Positions 1 to 8,733 of a stretch of DNA of 45,811 nucleotides are shown piece by piece. Where the stretch lies: the NCBI RefSeq assembly GCF_019400985.1, contig NZ_WTFF01000018.1, positions 1-45,811 on the forward strand, written 5' to 3'. The notes under the pieces were generated by a model that had not been told where the DNA came from, did no database searches, and saw only the letters and a list, made by a program, of their open reading frames with translations. The position numbers were made by a program, and so were the translations under genes. This stretch comes from Streptomyces bambusae. GTDB taxonomy: Bacteria; Actinomycetota; Actinomycetes; Streptomycetales; Streptomycetaceae. Each line of letters opens with the position of its first letter. Position 1 is the stretch's first letter.

Positions 1-48
1 TGTGTTGTTGTCAAGCACAAGACGGCAGCCGACAGTGGCCACGGTCAC

Positions 49-786
49 GTGGGCACGGAGATGTGTCTAAGAGCCAGACCCCACCCCTACCCGGAGGCCC
101 CCTCGTCTCCGGCGACCCCCCGTCCGTCCCCGCCCCCGCCCGCGCCCGCGCCCGCGCCCGCGCCTGCGCCCCCGACCGCGCCCCCGACCGCGCCCCGGGC
201 GGAATCCCTCCCCGCATCCCTCCCCGCGGCCCGGATCGCCCACCTCGGCGAACTGCTCGCCGCCGCGTTCCAGCAGGACGCCCTGACCCGCTGGATGATC
301 CCCGACGACCGGCGGCGCGCCGAGCTGCTGCCAGGGTTCTTCCGGGTGTTCCTCGACCTCTCCGGGGCCCATGACGGCGTGGTCACCACGCCGGACGGCG
401 ACGCCGTCATGCTGCACCTGCCGCCGGACGCCCGGCCCGACGAGGCCGCGCTGGAGGCGGCCCTCGACGCCGCGCTCGGCCCGTACGCGCCCGCCATGCG
501 CACCATCGCCGCGCTCCAGGCCGCCCGCCACCCGGCCGGGCCCCCGCACTACACCGTCTCGTTCGGCGCCGTACGCGCCGGCCGCCGGCAGAGCGGCGTG
601 ATGTCCGGCCTGCTCGCCGGGCTGCTCGACCGTGCCGACCGCGAGGGGGTCGCCACGTACTCCGAAGCCAGCTCGCCGGGCGGTGAAGCCGCCCTGCTGC
701 GCGCCGGTTTCGCCCGCCTCGGCCCGGACATCGTCCTGCCCGACGACGGGCCGGCCCTGCGACCGATGTGGAGGGACCCCCGATGA
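49..786 (+). CDS. GNAT-like N-acetyltransferase
   Basis: The 245-residue protein has a GNAT-like layout: an N-terminal acceptor half and a C-terminal half with a helix (about 180-200) and the strand-turn EGVATYSEASSPGGEAALLRAGF, which resembles the last GNAT strand pair. The acetyl-CoA loop (RRQSGVMSG) only loosely matches the R/Q-x-x-G-x-G/A consensus. Residues about 20-50 are almost pure Pro/Ala, so the first 50 residues may not be translated. I took the GTG at 49; an ATG lies at 61 in frame, and neither has a good ribosome site. The stop overlaps the start of the next gene (ATGA), so the two are co-translated. Substrate unknown. Confidence 0.6.
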   Translation: MGTEMCLRARPHPYPEAPSSPATPRPSPPPPAPAPAPAPAPPTAPPTAPRAESLPASLPAARIAHLGELLAAAFQQDALTRWMIPDDRRRAELLPGFFRVFLDLSGAHDGVVTTPDGDAVMLHLPPDARPDEAALEAALDAALGPYAPAMRTIAALQAARHPAGPPHYTVSFGAVRAGRRQSGVMSGLLAGLLDRADREGVATYSEASSPGGEAALLRAGFARLGPDIVLPDDGPALRPMWRDPR

Positions 787-1415
787 GGGGCGACGACCTG
801 ATCATGTCCTGGTCCGCGGGCGAGGTGGCGCGGGGCGAGGTGCCGGCGCCGTACGCCGCCCCGCTGCAGCCCGTCCTCCTGTGGAGCCGGGACTTCCTGG
901 TCTCCAGCCACCCCGAGCTGGGCCGCACCGGGCCCGTGTGCCCGTACACGCAGCCGTCGTTGCGCAAGGACCTGTTCCACCTGGCGCTGCCGTCGCCCGA
1001 CTGCGAGGACCTGTCCTCGGCGGTCGACTCGCTGCGCACCCGGCACGCCAAGCTGTCGGCCCCGCTCTCCCCGGAGGACCGCGAACTCCTCACGATCCTC
1101 CTCGTCCTGCCGGACTTCGACCCGACCGACTCCGTCGAACTGGACGAGCTCCAGCGCAAGGCGAAGGACGAGTTCGTGGCGGAGGGGCTGATGATCGGCC
1201 AGTTCCACCCGGTCTGCGAGGAGCCCGGCCTCTACAACGAGTCCTTCCGCCCCCTGCGCTCCCCGATCCCGCTCCTGGCGGTGCGCAAGCTCCTGGTCTT
1301 CGACCTCCCGTTCCTGGTGGGCGACGACGCCCACATGGACCACTACCTCCAGCGCTTCGCCCCGGAGATCCCGACCCGCATCCGCGACCAACTGGTCGAC
1401 CGGGTGGTGGCCTGA
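783..1415 (+). CDS. Conserved hypothetical protein (possibly DUF6875-like)
   Basis: A 210-residue soluble protein starting at the ATG that overlaps the upstream stop. I see no catalytic motif I can name. Conserved-looking blocks are VLLWSRDFLVSSHPELGR followed by GPVCPYTQPSL near residues 30-60, and PVCEEPGLYNESFRPLRSPIP in the second half. From memory these resemble DUF6875 proteins, but this is unverified. The overlap with the GNAT-like gene suggests a shared function. A short duplication of the last codons (GACCGGGTGGTGGCCTGA) follows the stop. Confidence 0.55.
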   Translation: MRGDDLIMSWSAGEVARGEVPAPYAAPLQPVLLWSRDFLVSSHPELGRTGPVCPYTQPSLRKDLFHLALPSPDCEDLSSAVDSLRTRHAKLSAPLSPEDRELLTILLVLPDFDPTDSVELDELQRKAKDEFVAEGLMIGQFHPVCEEPGLYNESFRPLRSPIPLLAVRKLLVFDLPFLVGDDAHMDHYLQRFAPEIPTRIRDQLVDRVVA

Positions 1416-1487
1416 CGGCGACCGGGTGGTGGCCTGACGACACCCACCCCACCCCTGCGCCACCCACCCCACCCCTGCCACCCGCCC

Positions 1488-1522
1488 GCCGCCCCCTGCG
1501 AACCCACCCCGCAGGGGGCGGC
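1488..1522 (+). terminator. Hairpin terminator after the GNAT/DUF pair
   Basis: Perfect 13-bp inverted repeat GCCGCCCCCTGCG / CGCAGGGGGCGGC with a 9-nt loop, 72 bases after the stop at 1415. No U-tract follows, which is usual for Streptomyces. Two copies of a CCACCCACCCCACCCCTGC-like direct repeat sit just upstream. Confidence 0.75.
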
Positions 1523-1540
1523 CGCGCATCGCGCCCGTTG

Positions 1541-1657
1541 CGCGAGCGGTACACCGGGTACGGCGCCCCGCTCTGCCTCCTGGCCGACCGCCAGGAAGGC
1601 AGGGTCACCCTGTTCTCCGAACCCGGCGAGCTCGGCTACGCCAGGGTCGGCCTGCAA
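1541..1657 (+). pseudogene. Remnant of a Uma2-family nuclease (C-terminal piece)
   Basis: The frame reads RERYTGYGAPLCLLADR followed by RVTLFSEPGELGYARVG. This matches, almost residue for residue, the C-terminal part of the intact Uma2 protein at 15173-15751 (RYAEYGAPLYLLVDR, SVTLFSEPGQLGYSKAD). The PD-(D/E)XK core, the start and the C-terminus are missing. It ends where the convergent ABC permease gene ends, so it is a decayed copy. Confidence 0.7.
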
Positions 1658-2626
1658 TCAGAGGACCCGGCGGCGCAGGGACCAGGCGCTGAGGGCCAGG
1701 AGGGCTGCCGCGACGGTCAGGAAGGCCGTGCTCTCGGCGGTCTGGAAGGCCCAGAAGCGGGTGGCCGGGTAGTACTCCGCCGCCTGCTGCCTCACCCCCT
1801 GCTTGGTCAGGCAGCTCTGGATGCTCTCCGTGCCGTCGCAGCCCGAGGGGTTGAAGGAGACCTTCCGGCCCTCGTCGTCGTAGTACGCGGAGCCGACCCG
1901 CCAGGCGTCGTCGGGGATCCAGCTCTTCCCGCCGCGCTCGCTCTCGCCCGTGCTCTGGGCCACCGTGCCGGTGGTCCGCTCGGGGGAGAAGTAGTGCGGG
2001 CGCAGGCCCCCGCCGAGGGCCAGGAGGACGACGAGGTAGAGGCCCAGGGTGATCGCCATGGCGGCGAGGGTGTTGCGGAAGAGCATGCCGGCCGCCACCC
2101 CGATGGCGAAGGCGAGCACCGTGTACGCGCCCAGCACCAGGCCCTGGGTCTCGAATCCGGGGGTCAGCAGGGGGCCGCGTGTCACATGGTTCAGCGGCTT
2201 CAGCGCCCAGACCCCGATCACGCCGAGGAACAGCATGAGGACCGCCACCGGGCCGCCGCCGACCAGGAGCTTCGTGGCCCACCACCGGCGCCGGCCGACG
2301 GACTGGGTGAGCCCGAAGACGTGCGTGCCCTGTTCGAACTCGCGGGCGAAGAGCGGCGCTCCCGCGAACATCCCCAGGAGGACGGGCAGGCAGAGCAGCA
2401 CCATGGGGAGGAAGGAGACGTACGTCTTGTACTCGGAGCTCAGCGCGGCCATGGCACTGCTCGTGCAGGGGTCGGAGCCGATGCGGAGGCAGCCGGCAAT
2501 GCCCCGGTCCTCCATGAAGGAGACGGCGTCGAACCGGTAGAAGACCATCACGGCGCCGACCGCCGCGATCAGCAGGGCGCTGACGAGGAACTGGAGGCGC
2601 TGCTGGCGCCAGGCGACCCAGATCAT
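1658..2626 (-). CDS. ABC transporter permease
   Basis: A 322-residue integral membrane protein of the ABC-2 type. About six hydrophobic segments are visible: one after residue 10, a large extracytoplasmic loop with several Cys, then MVLLCLPVLLGMFAGAPLF, VAVLMLFLGVIGVWAL, LVLGAYTVLAFAIGVAAGML, AITLGLYLVVLLALGG and a last one near the C-terminus ending in RRRVL. The start ATG overlaps the stop of the ATPase gene (ATGA). With the GntR regulator upstream this forms a YtrA-type transporter operon; the substrate is not evident. Confidence 0.85.
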   Translation of the reverse strand: MIWVAWRQQRLQFLVSALLIAAVGAVMVFYRFDAVSFMEDRGIAGCLRIGSDPCTSSAMAALSSEYKTYVSFLPMVLLCLPVLLGMFAGAPLFAREFEQGTHVFGLTQSVGRRRWWATKLLVGGGPVAVLMLFLGVIGVWALKPLNHVTRGPLLTPGFETQGLVLGAYTVLAFAIGVAAGMLFRNTLAAMAITLGLYLVVLLALGGGLRPHYFSPERTTGTVAQSTGESERGGKSWIPDDAWRVGSAYYDDEGRKVSFNPSGCDGTESIQSCLTKQGVRQQAAEYYPATRFWAFQTAESTAFLTVAAALLALSAWSLRRRVL

Positions 2627-3531
2627 GCGGCGGCCACCTCCGCCGTCGCGCCCTGGCCGGCTGCCGGGCGGGCGGACCTCAGATGGGCCATCGCGAGTTC
2701 CTCCAAGGTGGGTTCGTGTGCCTCCCAGCCGGGCATCACCGCCGGTGCGTGACCTCGTACGAGCACGGTGGCCTGGCGCTGGGTGCTGCGGGACTCCACG
2801 ACGATCTCGTCCGGGAAGCGGCTCTCCGCGCCCTGGCTCGGCCCGATCATCAGCCGGTGGCCGGCGAGAAGGTCCTCGACGTCCCCGGCCAGCCGCACCC
2901 GGCCGCCGGCCAGCAGGAGCAGGTGGTCGCAGATGCCCTCCAGGTCGGCGAGGACGTGCGAGGAGAGCAGTACGGTCATGCCGGTCTCGGCGACCTCCGC
3001 CATCAGGGCCTGCATCACCTCCTCCCGGGCAAGTGGGTCCAGGTCGGCCAACGGCTCGTCCAGCACGATCAGTTCGGGCCGCCGCCCGAGGGCCATCGCC
3101 AGGGCGACGCGGGTGCGCTGGCCGCCCGAGAGGGTGGAGATCCTGGCGTGGAAGGGAACTCCTGCCGACTCGACCAGGCCGCGTGCGTAGGTGTGGTCCC
3201 ATTCCTGGTTCAGGGCGCTGCCCGCTCGTAACATCTCCTCCACCGTGAACCCGCGGTAGAGCGGTTTGTCCTGGGCGAGGAAGGCCAAGCGCGGGTGGGT
3301 CCCGCTGCTGACAGGGCTGTCGCCCAGCACGCGGATCGCCCCGGCGGTGGGGGTCAGCAGGCCGGTGGCCAGCGCCATGAGCGTGCTCTTGCCTGCTCCG
3401 TTGGGCCCGACCAGCGCGGACACCCGTCCGCGCGGCAACTCGAAGGTGCAGTTCTGCAGTGCCCAACCCCGCTTGTAGCGCTTGCCCAGGCCCTCAGCCG
3501 CCAGTGCTGCGACGCCATCGGTCGTACTCAA
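2623..3531 (-). CDS. ABC transporter ATP-binding protein
   Basis: A 302-residue nucleotide-binding subunit. Walker A GPNGAGKST (42-50), signature LSGGQ (134-138), Walker B LIVLDEP (154-160) and H-loop His192 are all present, so it should hydrolyse ATP. It belongs to the ABC-2/multidrug group that pairs with a separate permease, here encoded directly downstream with a 4-base overlap. The upstream GntR gene ends 22 bases before this start, which is preceded by a GAAGGAG ribosome site. Confidence 0.9.
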   Translation of the reverse strand: MSTTDGVAALAAEGLGKRYKRGWALQNCTFELPRGRVSALVGPNGAGKSTLMALATGLLTPTAGAIRVLGDSPVSSGTHPRLAFLAQDKPLYRGFTVEEMLRAGSALNQEWDHTYARGLVESAGVPFHARISTLSGGQRTRVALAMALGRRPELIVLDEPLADLDPLAREEVMQALMAEVAETGMTVLLSSHVLADLEGICDHLLLLAGGRVRLAGDVEDLLAGHRLMIGPSQGAESRFPDEIVVESRSTQRQATVLVRGHAPAVMPGWEAHEPTLEELAMAHLRSARPAAGQGATAEVAAA

Positions 3532-3553
3532 CCCGTCACGCTCCTTCTTGTCT

Positions 3554-3931
3554 TCAGTACTGAGCGTCGATGACGGCCTTGACCAGCGCTTCGACGTCCT
3601 CGCGGGTCAGCCCCTCCGCCTGGGCGGCGCTCGTCCACGCCTCCAGCTCGCGGCGCAGCCGCGAGTCGGGCCCGGCGGCCGCGCTGGCCAGGGAGCGCCG
3701 GACGAAGGTGCCGAGGCCGGGCCGTGGCTCGACCAGTCCCTCACGCTCGAGTTCCCGGTAGGCCTTGAGCACCGTGTTCGGATTCACCGCTGTCGCGGCC
3801 ACCACTTCCTTGGCCGTGGGGAGCCGGTCGCCCACTTCCAGCATGCCGAGCCGCAGCGCGTGCTTCACCTGCTGCACGAGTTGCAAGTAGGTGGCCACTC
3901 CGGAACGGCGGTCGATCCGGAACTCGATCAC
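3554..3931 (-). CDS. GntR-family regulator, YtrA type
   Basis: A 125-residue protein with only the winged helix-turn-helix (residues 10-77; motif DRLPTAKEVVAATAVNPNTVLKAYREL) and a short C-terminal helical tail, the architecture of the YtrA subfamily. These regulators usually repress the ABC transporter in the same operon, as encoded downstream here. The start is GTG with an AAAGGGTG ribosome site. That site adjoins a perfect palindrome at 3940-3963 which is probably its own operator. Confidence 0.88.
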   Translation of the reverse strand: MIEFRIDRRSGVATYLQLVQQVKHALRLGMLEVGDRLPTAKEVVAATAVNPNTVLKAYRELEREGLVEPRPGLGTFVRRSLASAAAGPDSRLRRELEAWTSAAQAEGLTREDVEALVKAVIDAQY

Positions 3932-3939
3932 TCAACACC

Positions 3940-3963
3940 CTTTCACTAATCAGTTAGTGAAAG
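3940..3963. promoter_or_regulatory. Palindromic operator of the GntR operon
   Basis: Perfect 10-bp arms CTTTCACTAA / TTAGTGAAAG around TCAG, 9 bases upstream of the GntR start. It is AT-rich against a very GC-rich background. Its position over the promoter and ribosome site fits autorepression; regulator binding is inferred. Confidence 0.75.
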
Positions 3964-4001
3964 CATGATGATCCCGTCCCGTCCGGGGTGTCAAGCACAT
4001 C

Positions 4002-4017
4002 GGCACCGCGCGGTGCC
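4002..4017 (-). terminator. Hairpin after the peptide-cluster ABC exporter
   Basis: Palindrome GGCACC-GCGC-GGTGCC just past the stop of the leftward ABC exporter gene at 4024. It is the likely end of the peptide operon; the stem is short, so termination may be partial. Confidence 0.5.
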
Positions 4018-4023
4018 CAGGCT

Positions 4024-5862
4024 CTATGCCTGCTGGTACGCCTGCGCCTGGAGGCGGAACAGACGGGCGTACGTGCCGTTCCGGGCCATCAGCACCTCGT
4101 GGCTGCCCCGCTCGACGACGCGGCCCGCGTCGAGTACGTAGATCCGGTCGGCCTCGCGCACATTGGCGAAGCGGTGCGAGATCAGCAGGACCGTGCGGTC
4201 GGCGAAGAGGTCGCGGATCCGGCCGAAGAGATCGGCCTCGGCCTGCGGGTCCAGGGAAGCCGTGGGCTCGTCGAGGATGACCAGCGGCGCATCCCGGTAG
4301 AAGGCCCTGGCGAGGGCGAGGCGCTGCCACTGGCCGAGGGAGAGCTCGGCGCCACCGGTGAACTCCTTGCCCAGCACGGTGTCGTAGCCCTCGGGCAGCC
4401 GGTCCAGGAAGGCGTGCGCGCCGGCCCGTTCCGCGGCCAGGACCGCCCGGTCCCGATCGGGCGGGGTCTCCGGGCGGCCGAGGGTGATGTTGTCGGAGGC
4501 CGTCAGCTTGTACCGAACGAAGTCCTGGAACACGACGGAGGTCGCGGCGCGCAGCCGCTCGGGGTCGGCGTCGCCGTGGGCCCCGGCGCCGCTGCCGTCC
4601 TCTCCGTACAGCAGGCGTCCGCCGTCCGGGCGGTAGAGGCCGGCCAGGATCTTGGCCAGGGTGGTCTTGCCCGAACCGTTGGCACCCACCAGGGCGACGA
4701 TCTCCCCGGCCCGTATCTCGACGCTGACGTCCTCCAGGGCGCGGGTCGTGGACCCCGGGTAGGCGAAGGCGAGGGACTCGGCGCGCAGCGAGGTGAACTC
4801 CTGTGCCGGCCGCGCGGGTTCGCCGGTGTCCGGTCCGGCCGCGGCGGCGAAGTCCTGGAGGTCCTTCATGTACAGGACGGCCTCGCCGAGGCCGTTCAGC
4901 AGGGCACCGATCATCTGGGCCCGCAGGGACAGCTGCCACAGGCCGGCGAGCGCCGCCAGCGCGGTGGACAGTTCGACGCGCCCGGCCGCCACCAGCCACC
5001 ACATCGCCCCGATCACCGCACCGGTCGTCAGGTCGCCCGCCAGCCGGGCCGCGATCTTGCGGCGTACGTGGACCGCGTGCATGGCCTCGACCTGGGTGAT
5101 CTCCTGGCCGTACCGGTCGGCCCAGCGGCGGCGCAGCGTCCCGGCCAGGTCCAGCGCGCGAATCTCCTTCGCCTCGTCCCGGCCGGTCAGCAGCTGCTCC
5201 AGGTACTGCCGCGACCGGCGGTTCTCCGACAGGGTCCGGTGCAGGTCGTACCCCGCGCCGCGCTCGTCACGGGCGGTCTTGAGCGTGGGCAGGACCGCGA
5301 GGAGGACGAACGGCAGCAGCCACCAGACCAGGACGGCGAGGACGGCCGTGACCGCCGCGACGGTCAGGACGGCCTGGAGACCGGCAGCCAGTGCCGTGAC
5401 GACCATCGCGGGCTGGGCGCGCGAGGCGAAGACCGCCCGCTGCAACCGGTCATGGAACGCCGGGTCCTCGAACTCCGGGAGCTCCACCCGGCCCGCGGCC
5501 CGCAGGACCAGGCCGAGGGCAAACCGGTCGACCTTGACGGCGAGCACCCGTTGCCGCGCGCCCGCGACGGCGCGCAGGATGCCCGCCCCCGAGCCCAGCA
5601 CCACCAGTCCCGCGATGACGGCGATCAGCCACTGGCTGGGTGCGGCCGGGGCCGCCCGGCCGCCCGGGGCAACGGCCCCGCCGAGGGCGTACCGGATGAG
5701 CAGCAGGACCGCCACCAGGCCCAGCGAGGCGGTCAGTTGGGCGATGAGGAGCTGGAGCAGGCAGCGGCGGTCGGCCCGCCAGGCGAGCCGTACGGCGAAC
5801 AGCGCGCAGCCCACCGGCTCCCGGAGGCGCGCGCCGGCGCTGCGGTCGCGGGTACGGGGCAT
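4024..5862 (-). CDS. ABC exporter (fused membrane and ATPase domains)
   Basis: A 612-residue half-transporter. The membrane domain (about 20-345) has helices at roughly 40-60, 78-100, 150-195 and 280-320. The ATPase domain has Walker A GANGSGKTT (393-401), signature LSLGQ (507-511) and Walker B VILDEPTASLD (528-538). There is no N-terminal C39 peptidase, so it would export an already trimmed peptide. Stop and start of the upstream S9 peptidase gene and this gene touch (TGA-ATG). As last gene of the peptide operon it is the probable exporter and immunity protein for the six-cysteine peptide. Confidence 0.88.
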   Translation of the reverse strand: MPRTRDRSAGARLREPVGCALFAVRLAWRADRRCLLQLLIAQLTASLGLVAVLLLIRYALGGAVAPGGRAAPAAPSQWLIAVIAGLVVLGSGAGILRAVAGARQRVLAVKVDRFALGLVLRAAGRVELPEFEDPAFHDRLQRAVFASRAQPAMVVTALAAGLQAVLTVAAVTAVLAVLVWWLLPFVLLAVLPTLKTARDERGAGYDLHRTLSENRRSRQYLEQLLTGRDEAKEIRALDLAGTLRRRWADRYGQEITQVEAMHAVHVRRKIAARLAGDLTTGAVIGAMWWLVAAGRVELSTALAALAGLWQLSLRAQMIGALLNGLGEAVLYMKDLQDFAAAAGPDTGEPARPAQEFTSLRAESLAFAYPGSTTRALEDVSVEIRAGEIVALVGANGSGKTTLAKILAGLYRPDGGRLLYGEDGSGAGAHGDADPERLRAATSVVFQDFVRYKLTASDNITLGRPETPPDRDRAVLAAERAGAHAFLDRLPEGYDTVLGKEFTGGAELSLGQWQRLALARAFYRDAPLVILDEPTASLDPQAEADLFGRIRDLFADRTVLLISHRFANVREADRIYVLDAGRVVERGSHEVLMARNGTYARLFRLQAQAYQQA

Positions 5863-7497
5863 TCAGTGTGTCTCCAGCTTCTCCAGCCAGGCCTGGTGTT
5901 CCCCGGCCACGGCCTCAAGGGCCTCGTGGGAGCGGAAGGTGTGTCCCTCCTGGGGGAGCAGGACCAGCCGGGCGGTTCCTCCGGTGGCGACCACGGCCCG
6001 GTACAGCTCGACGGCCTGCTCGGGGGTGGTGGCCGGGTTGGCGTCGTCGGCGCCGTGGACGACGAGCACGGGGCGGTCCAGCCGGTCCGCGAACTGCAGG
6101 GCGCTGAAGGCCCGGTAGACATCCGGCGCCTGCCACAGCGTCCGCCGCTCGTAGTGGAATCCGGTCGGCGTGGAGGTGCGGTTGTAGCAGCCGCTGTGGG
6201 CCACGGCCCCGGCCGGCTCCGGGAGCTGCGCCAGGGCGTAGAGGGCGAGGGTCGCGCCGAAGCTGTGGCCGCCGACGGCAACGGTGCCGGGGCGCAGGAG
6301 CCGGAGGGCGGTGGACAGGGCGGCGGTGATCTGGCCGTTCAGCAGGGCTGGTGTGGCATCGTCCGGCCAGTGCAAGGGCAGGTCGAGCACGGCGGCGCGG
6401 TGGGAGGCCGCTGCGAGGAAGTGCGGCGGCCGTCCCGGGGCGGCTTCGCCGCTGCGCAGTGCCCTGATCCACAACAGGGCGGGACCGCCCGCGGCCCTGC
6501 CCGGCAGGACGGTGAGCCGGGCCTCGGCGAAGCCGGTCGGGATGGAGTGGACGGCGGCCGGCGCATCGGGAGGAGGCGGGACGGCAGGCCGCGCCCCGCC
6601 CGGCGGCGGGGCGGACGCACCCCGCGCCGCGGAACGCCGGTCACGCCGAGCGGACCGTACGGACGACGGTACCGGGCGTGCGGACGGCGGCGGCGCGTCC
6701 GGCAGCGGTACCGGTACGGGGACCAGCCGGCCGGGGGCGGACGGGTGCAGCCGTGACGTGGCCCAGCGCAGACCGTGTTCGTCCGGGCCGACGCCCGATG
6801 GATGGGCGTGTCCGATGGCCAGGGAGCCGTCCGGCGCGGCGTCCAGCGCCCGGACCAGCAGCAGCGGTCCGAGCAACTCCACGGCCCCGTACCCGGGTTC
6901 GAGTGTCGCCGGCCGGACGGCCGCCACGCGTTCGAGCTCCTCGGGCCCGGGCTGGAAGCTGACGAACCCCGGGCCTGTCGCCTCGTACACCGCCGCCCGC
7001 CATCGGGGCCGGTCCGCAGGAGCCGGGCGGGAGGCGTCCGGGGTGAGCAGTGCGAGCCGTCCGTCGGTGAGCCAGGCGAGCGGCGGGCGGCCGGGCCCGG
7101 TGAGGCTGGTGGCTGCCCGCACGTCCGGGTAGTGGCGTACCGTCCGCGCGGTCAGGTCCGCGATCCACGGACGGGCGGACCTGTCCTCGTGCACCGAGAG
7201 TCCGGCCACCAGGGGCCGGCGCGGATGCCAGGCGAGCGGGGTCGGCAGCACATCGGTGACGGGCAGCTCCCAGCCGTCGTCCGGGCGCTGCGCGGTGTGG
7301 AGTGCGATCCGCAGCGGCCGGGCCCGGCCCGGCTCCGTCCCGGCGAGCGCGGGATCGAGCACGAGCGAGCGCCAGTGGACGGGCGAGGGGTGCCGTTCGG
7401 CGACGGGGGGATGGGCGGGGAAGGTCAGCTCGGCCCACGTCCGCCCGTCCGGGCCGGTGTCCTGGCGCCGCCAGACGCCGTACAGCTCAGCCGGCAC
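5863..7497 (-). CDS. S9-like prolyl-oligopeptidase-family serine hydrolase
   Basis: A 544-residue protein: residues 1-260 look like an irregular beta-propeller-type domain, 262-320 form a Pro/Arg-rich linker, and 335-544 are an alpha/beta-hydrolase. The likely triad is Ser412 (GHSFG), Asp485 (HGADDANPA) and His519 (EGHTF). No signal peptide is visible. S9-family isopeptidases accompany some proteobacterial lasso clusters, but here the enzyme could instead remove the leader or degrade the peptide. The GTG at 7497 is chosen because the frame upstream is a shadow of the thioredoxin-fusion gene; the two genes overlap by 11 bases. Confidence 0.75.
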   Translation of the reverse strand: MPAELYGVWRRQDTGPDGRTWAELTFPAHPPVAERHPSPVHWRSLVLDPALAGTEPGRARPLRIALHTAQRPDDGWELPVTDVLPTPLAWHPRRPLVAGLSVHEDRSARPWIADLTARTVRHYPDVRAATSLTGPGRPPLAWLTDGRLALLTPDASRPAPADRPRWRAAVYEATGPGFVSFQPGPEELERVAAVRPATLEPGYGAVELLGPLLLVRALDAAPDGSLAIGHAHPSGVGPDEHGLRWATSRLHPSAPGRLVPVPVPLPDAPPPSARPVPSSVRSARRDRRSAARGASAPPPGGARPAVPPPPDAPAAVHSIPTGFAEARLTVLPGRAAGGPALLWIRALRSGEAAPGRPPHFLAAASHRAAVLDLPLHWPDDATPALLNGQITAALSTALRLLRPGTVAVGGHSFGATLALYALAQLPEPAGAVAHSGCYNRTSTPTGFHYERRTLWQAPDVYRAFSALQFADRLDRPVLVVHGADDANPATTPEQAVELYRAVVATGGTARLVLLPQEGHTFRSHEALEAVAGEHQAWLEKLETH

Positions 7498-8368
7498 GGT
7501 GGTCCGCCGGGACCGCGGGGACGGAGGCGAGGGTGATGCCGTCGATGAGGGCCTTGACGGCTCCGATGCCGGAGGCCGGAGCGCACACGGGTGTGCCCGA
7601 GGCGTCGAGGCCGGTCGCGCACGGCACGCCGAGGCCGTGCAGGGCGCCGGGCAGCTCGGCCTCCTTCGCCACCGTGACCATGGTGACGGCAGCCAGCCGC
7701 TCCGGTTCGCCCGTGGACAGGAGGTGCTTGAGCGAGCGGCACGAGGGACAGTCGTCGGCGACGTAGAGCCGTACCGAGCGGACCTGTGCCGTGCACGGCG
7801 GGGCCGTGGAGGCGGCACGCGCACGGCGCCGGTCGGCCGTCAGGAGGGCGGCGAGGGTGAGGGCAGCGGTCGCGGCGGTGGCCGCTGCGCGCGGGAGCGG
7901 GCGGGCGTCCGCGTCGGACAGGGCGAGAACGGCCCCCGCGAGGAGCGCGGCGGCGGCGTTCAGGCCGATGTGGGCCCGGCCCACGGCGGCGAGCCGGGCC
8001 AGCCCGAAGCAGGCGCACTTCTGTCCCCGGGTCCGGGCGGCGACGACGGTGAGCACGGCGTACGCGAGGCATGCGACGGCCGCCCCCCAGCGGACGGGCA
8101 GCAGCACCACGGCAGCGGTCGAGGCGAGTTCGGCCGTACCGACCAGCCGGGGGCCGGCGGGCGCGGCCAGGAGGCCGGACCGGAGGGGCCAGGACAGCTT
8201 CTCCGGGGCGGTGACCAGTTTGGCCGCGCCCGCCACGGCGAGCGGCCCGGCGACGAGGGCGAGAGCGAGGTCCGCCGGCCGGACGCCGAGGAGCGCGCCG
8301 TCCCCGGGCGCGGCCGTGGCCGACAATGCCGACAGGTCTGACAGGGCCGACGACAGGGCTGATGACAT
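7487..8368 (-). CDS. MauE/DoxX-type membrane protein fused to a CPSC thioredoxin-like domain
   Basis: A 293-residue protein. Residues 30-175 hold four to five hydrophobic segments of the MauE/DoxX type with a Cys-X-Cys pair (C118, C120, in GQKCACFG). Residues 196-275 form a thioredoxin-like domain with a redox motif CPSC (C207-C210). The family is linked to disulfide formation, for example in methylamine dehydrogenase maturation. Such proteins accompany disulfide-containing lasso peptides. Next to a six-cysteine precursor it is the obvious candidate for oxidative folding at the membrane. The start ATG lies 2 bases past the stop of the PqqD-like gene. Confidence 0.75.
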   Translation of the reverse strand: MSSALSSALSDLSALSATAAPGDGALLGVRPADLALALVAGPLAVAGAAKLVTAPEKLSWPLRSGLLAAPAGPRLVGTAELASTAAVVLLPVRWGAAVACLAYAVLTVVAARTRGQKCACFGLARLAAVGRAHIGLNAAAALLAGAVLALSDADARPLPRAAATAATAALTLAALLTADRRRARAASTAPPCTAQVRSVRLYVADDCPSCRSLKHLLSTGEPERLAAVTMVTVAKEAELPGALHGLGVPCATGLDASGTPVCAPASGIGAVKALIDGITLASVPAVPADHRAG

Positions 8369-8370
8369 GG

Positions 8371-8733
8371 TCAGGCACTCCGTTCCGGTACGAGCCAGCC
8401 TGCGGCGATCAGCTGGGCGGTGAAGCGGGCCACGGGCGCGCCGGCCTCGGGCGGTGGGACGCCCACACCGAGCAGGCGGGCGAGGACCTCCGCGTCGCGT
8501 TCGCCGTACTCGGCGACCGCGAGCGTGCGCCCGTGCGCGAGGACCGCGCCGCCGAACGGCAGCGGCGTCAGCGTGACGGCCGGTCCGAGCCGCAGGGGCG
8601 TCCCGGGCGGAGGCAGGAGCGGAGCCTGCGGCAGGCCGGCCGGCGCGAGGGGCGGCGTTCGGGGTAACGGTGGCGCGGCGGGCGGTCCGGCGGCGGGCGG
8701 CACCGGCGGCGGGGTCGCGGAAGGAGTGCTCAT
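8371..8733 (-). CDS. PqqD-like leader-binding protein (lasso B1-like)
   Basis: A 120-residue protein. Residues 1-48 are Pro-rich and probably disordered. Residues 50-120 match the PqqD/RRE fold: GGAVLAHGRTLAVAEY (the beta wing), then a helix ending EVLARLLGVG and the final ARFTAQLIAAGWLVPE. RRE proteins bind precursor leaders; the precursor here carries a YxxP motif of the type recognised by lasso B1 proteins. The start overlaps the stop of the asparagine-synthetase-like gene (ATGA). Codon 23 is a TTA (8665-8667), implying dependence on the bldA tRNA. Confidence 0.7.
   Translation of the reverse strand: MSTPSATPPPVPPAAGPPAAPPLPRTPPLAPAGLPQAPLLPPPGTPLRLGPAVTLTPLPFGGAVLAHGRTLAVAEYGERDAEVLARLLGVGVPPPEAGAPVARFTAQLIAAGWLVPERSA

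Noticed and set aside
632..2752. Very long rightward open frame across the ABC transporter genes
   Set aside because: Pro/Gly/Arg-rich composition without domains; it is the antisense shadow of high-GC genes. Only the Uma2-like piece at 1541-1657 is meaningful.
3988..6756. 922-codon rightward open frame opposite the exporter and peptidase
   Set aside because: Antisense shadow caused by GC-rich codon bias; no recognisable domain or ribosome site.
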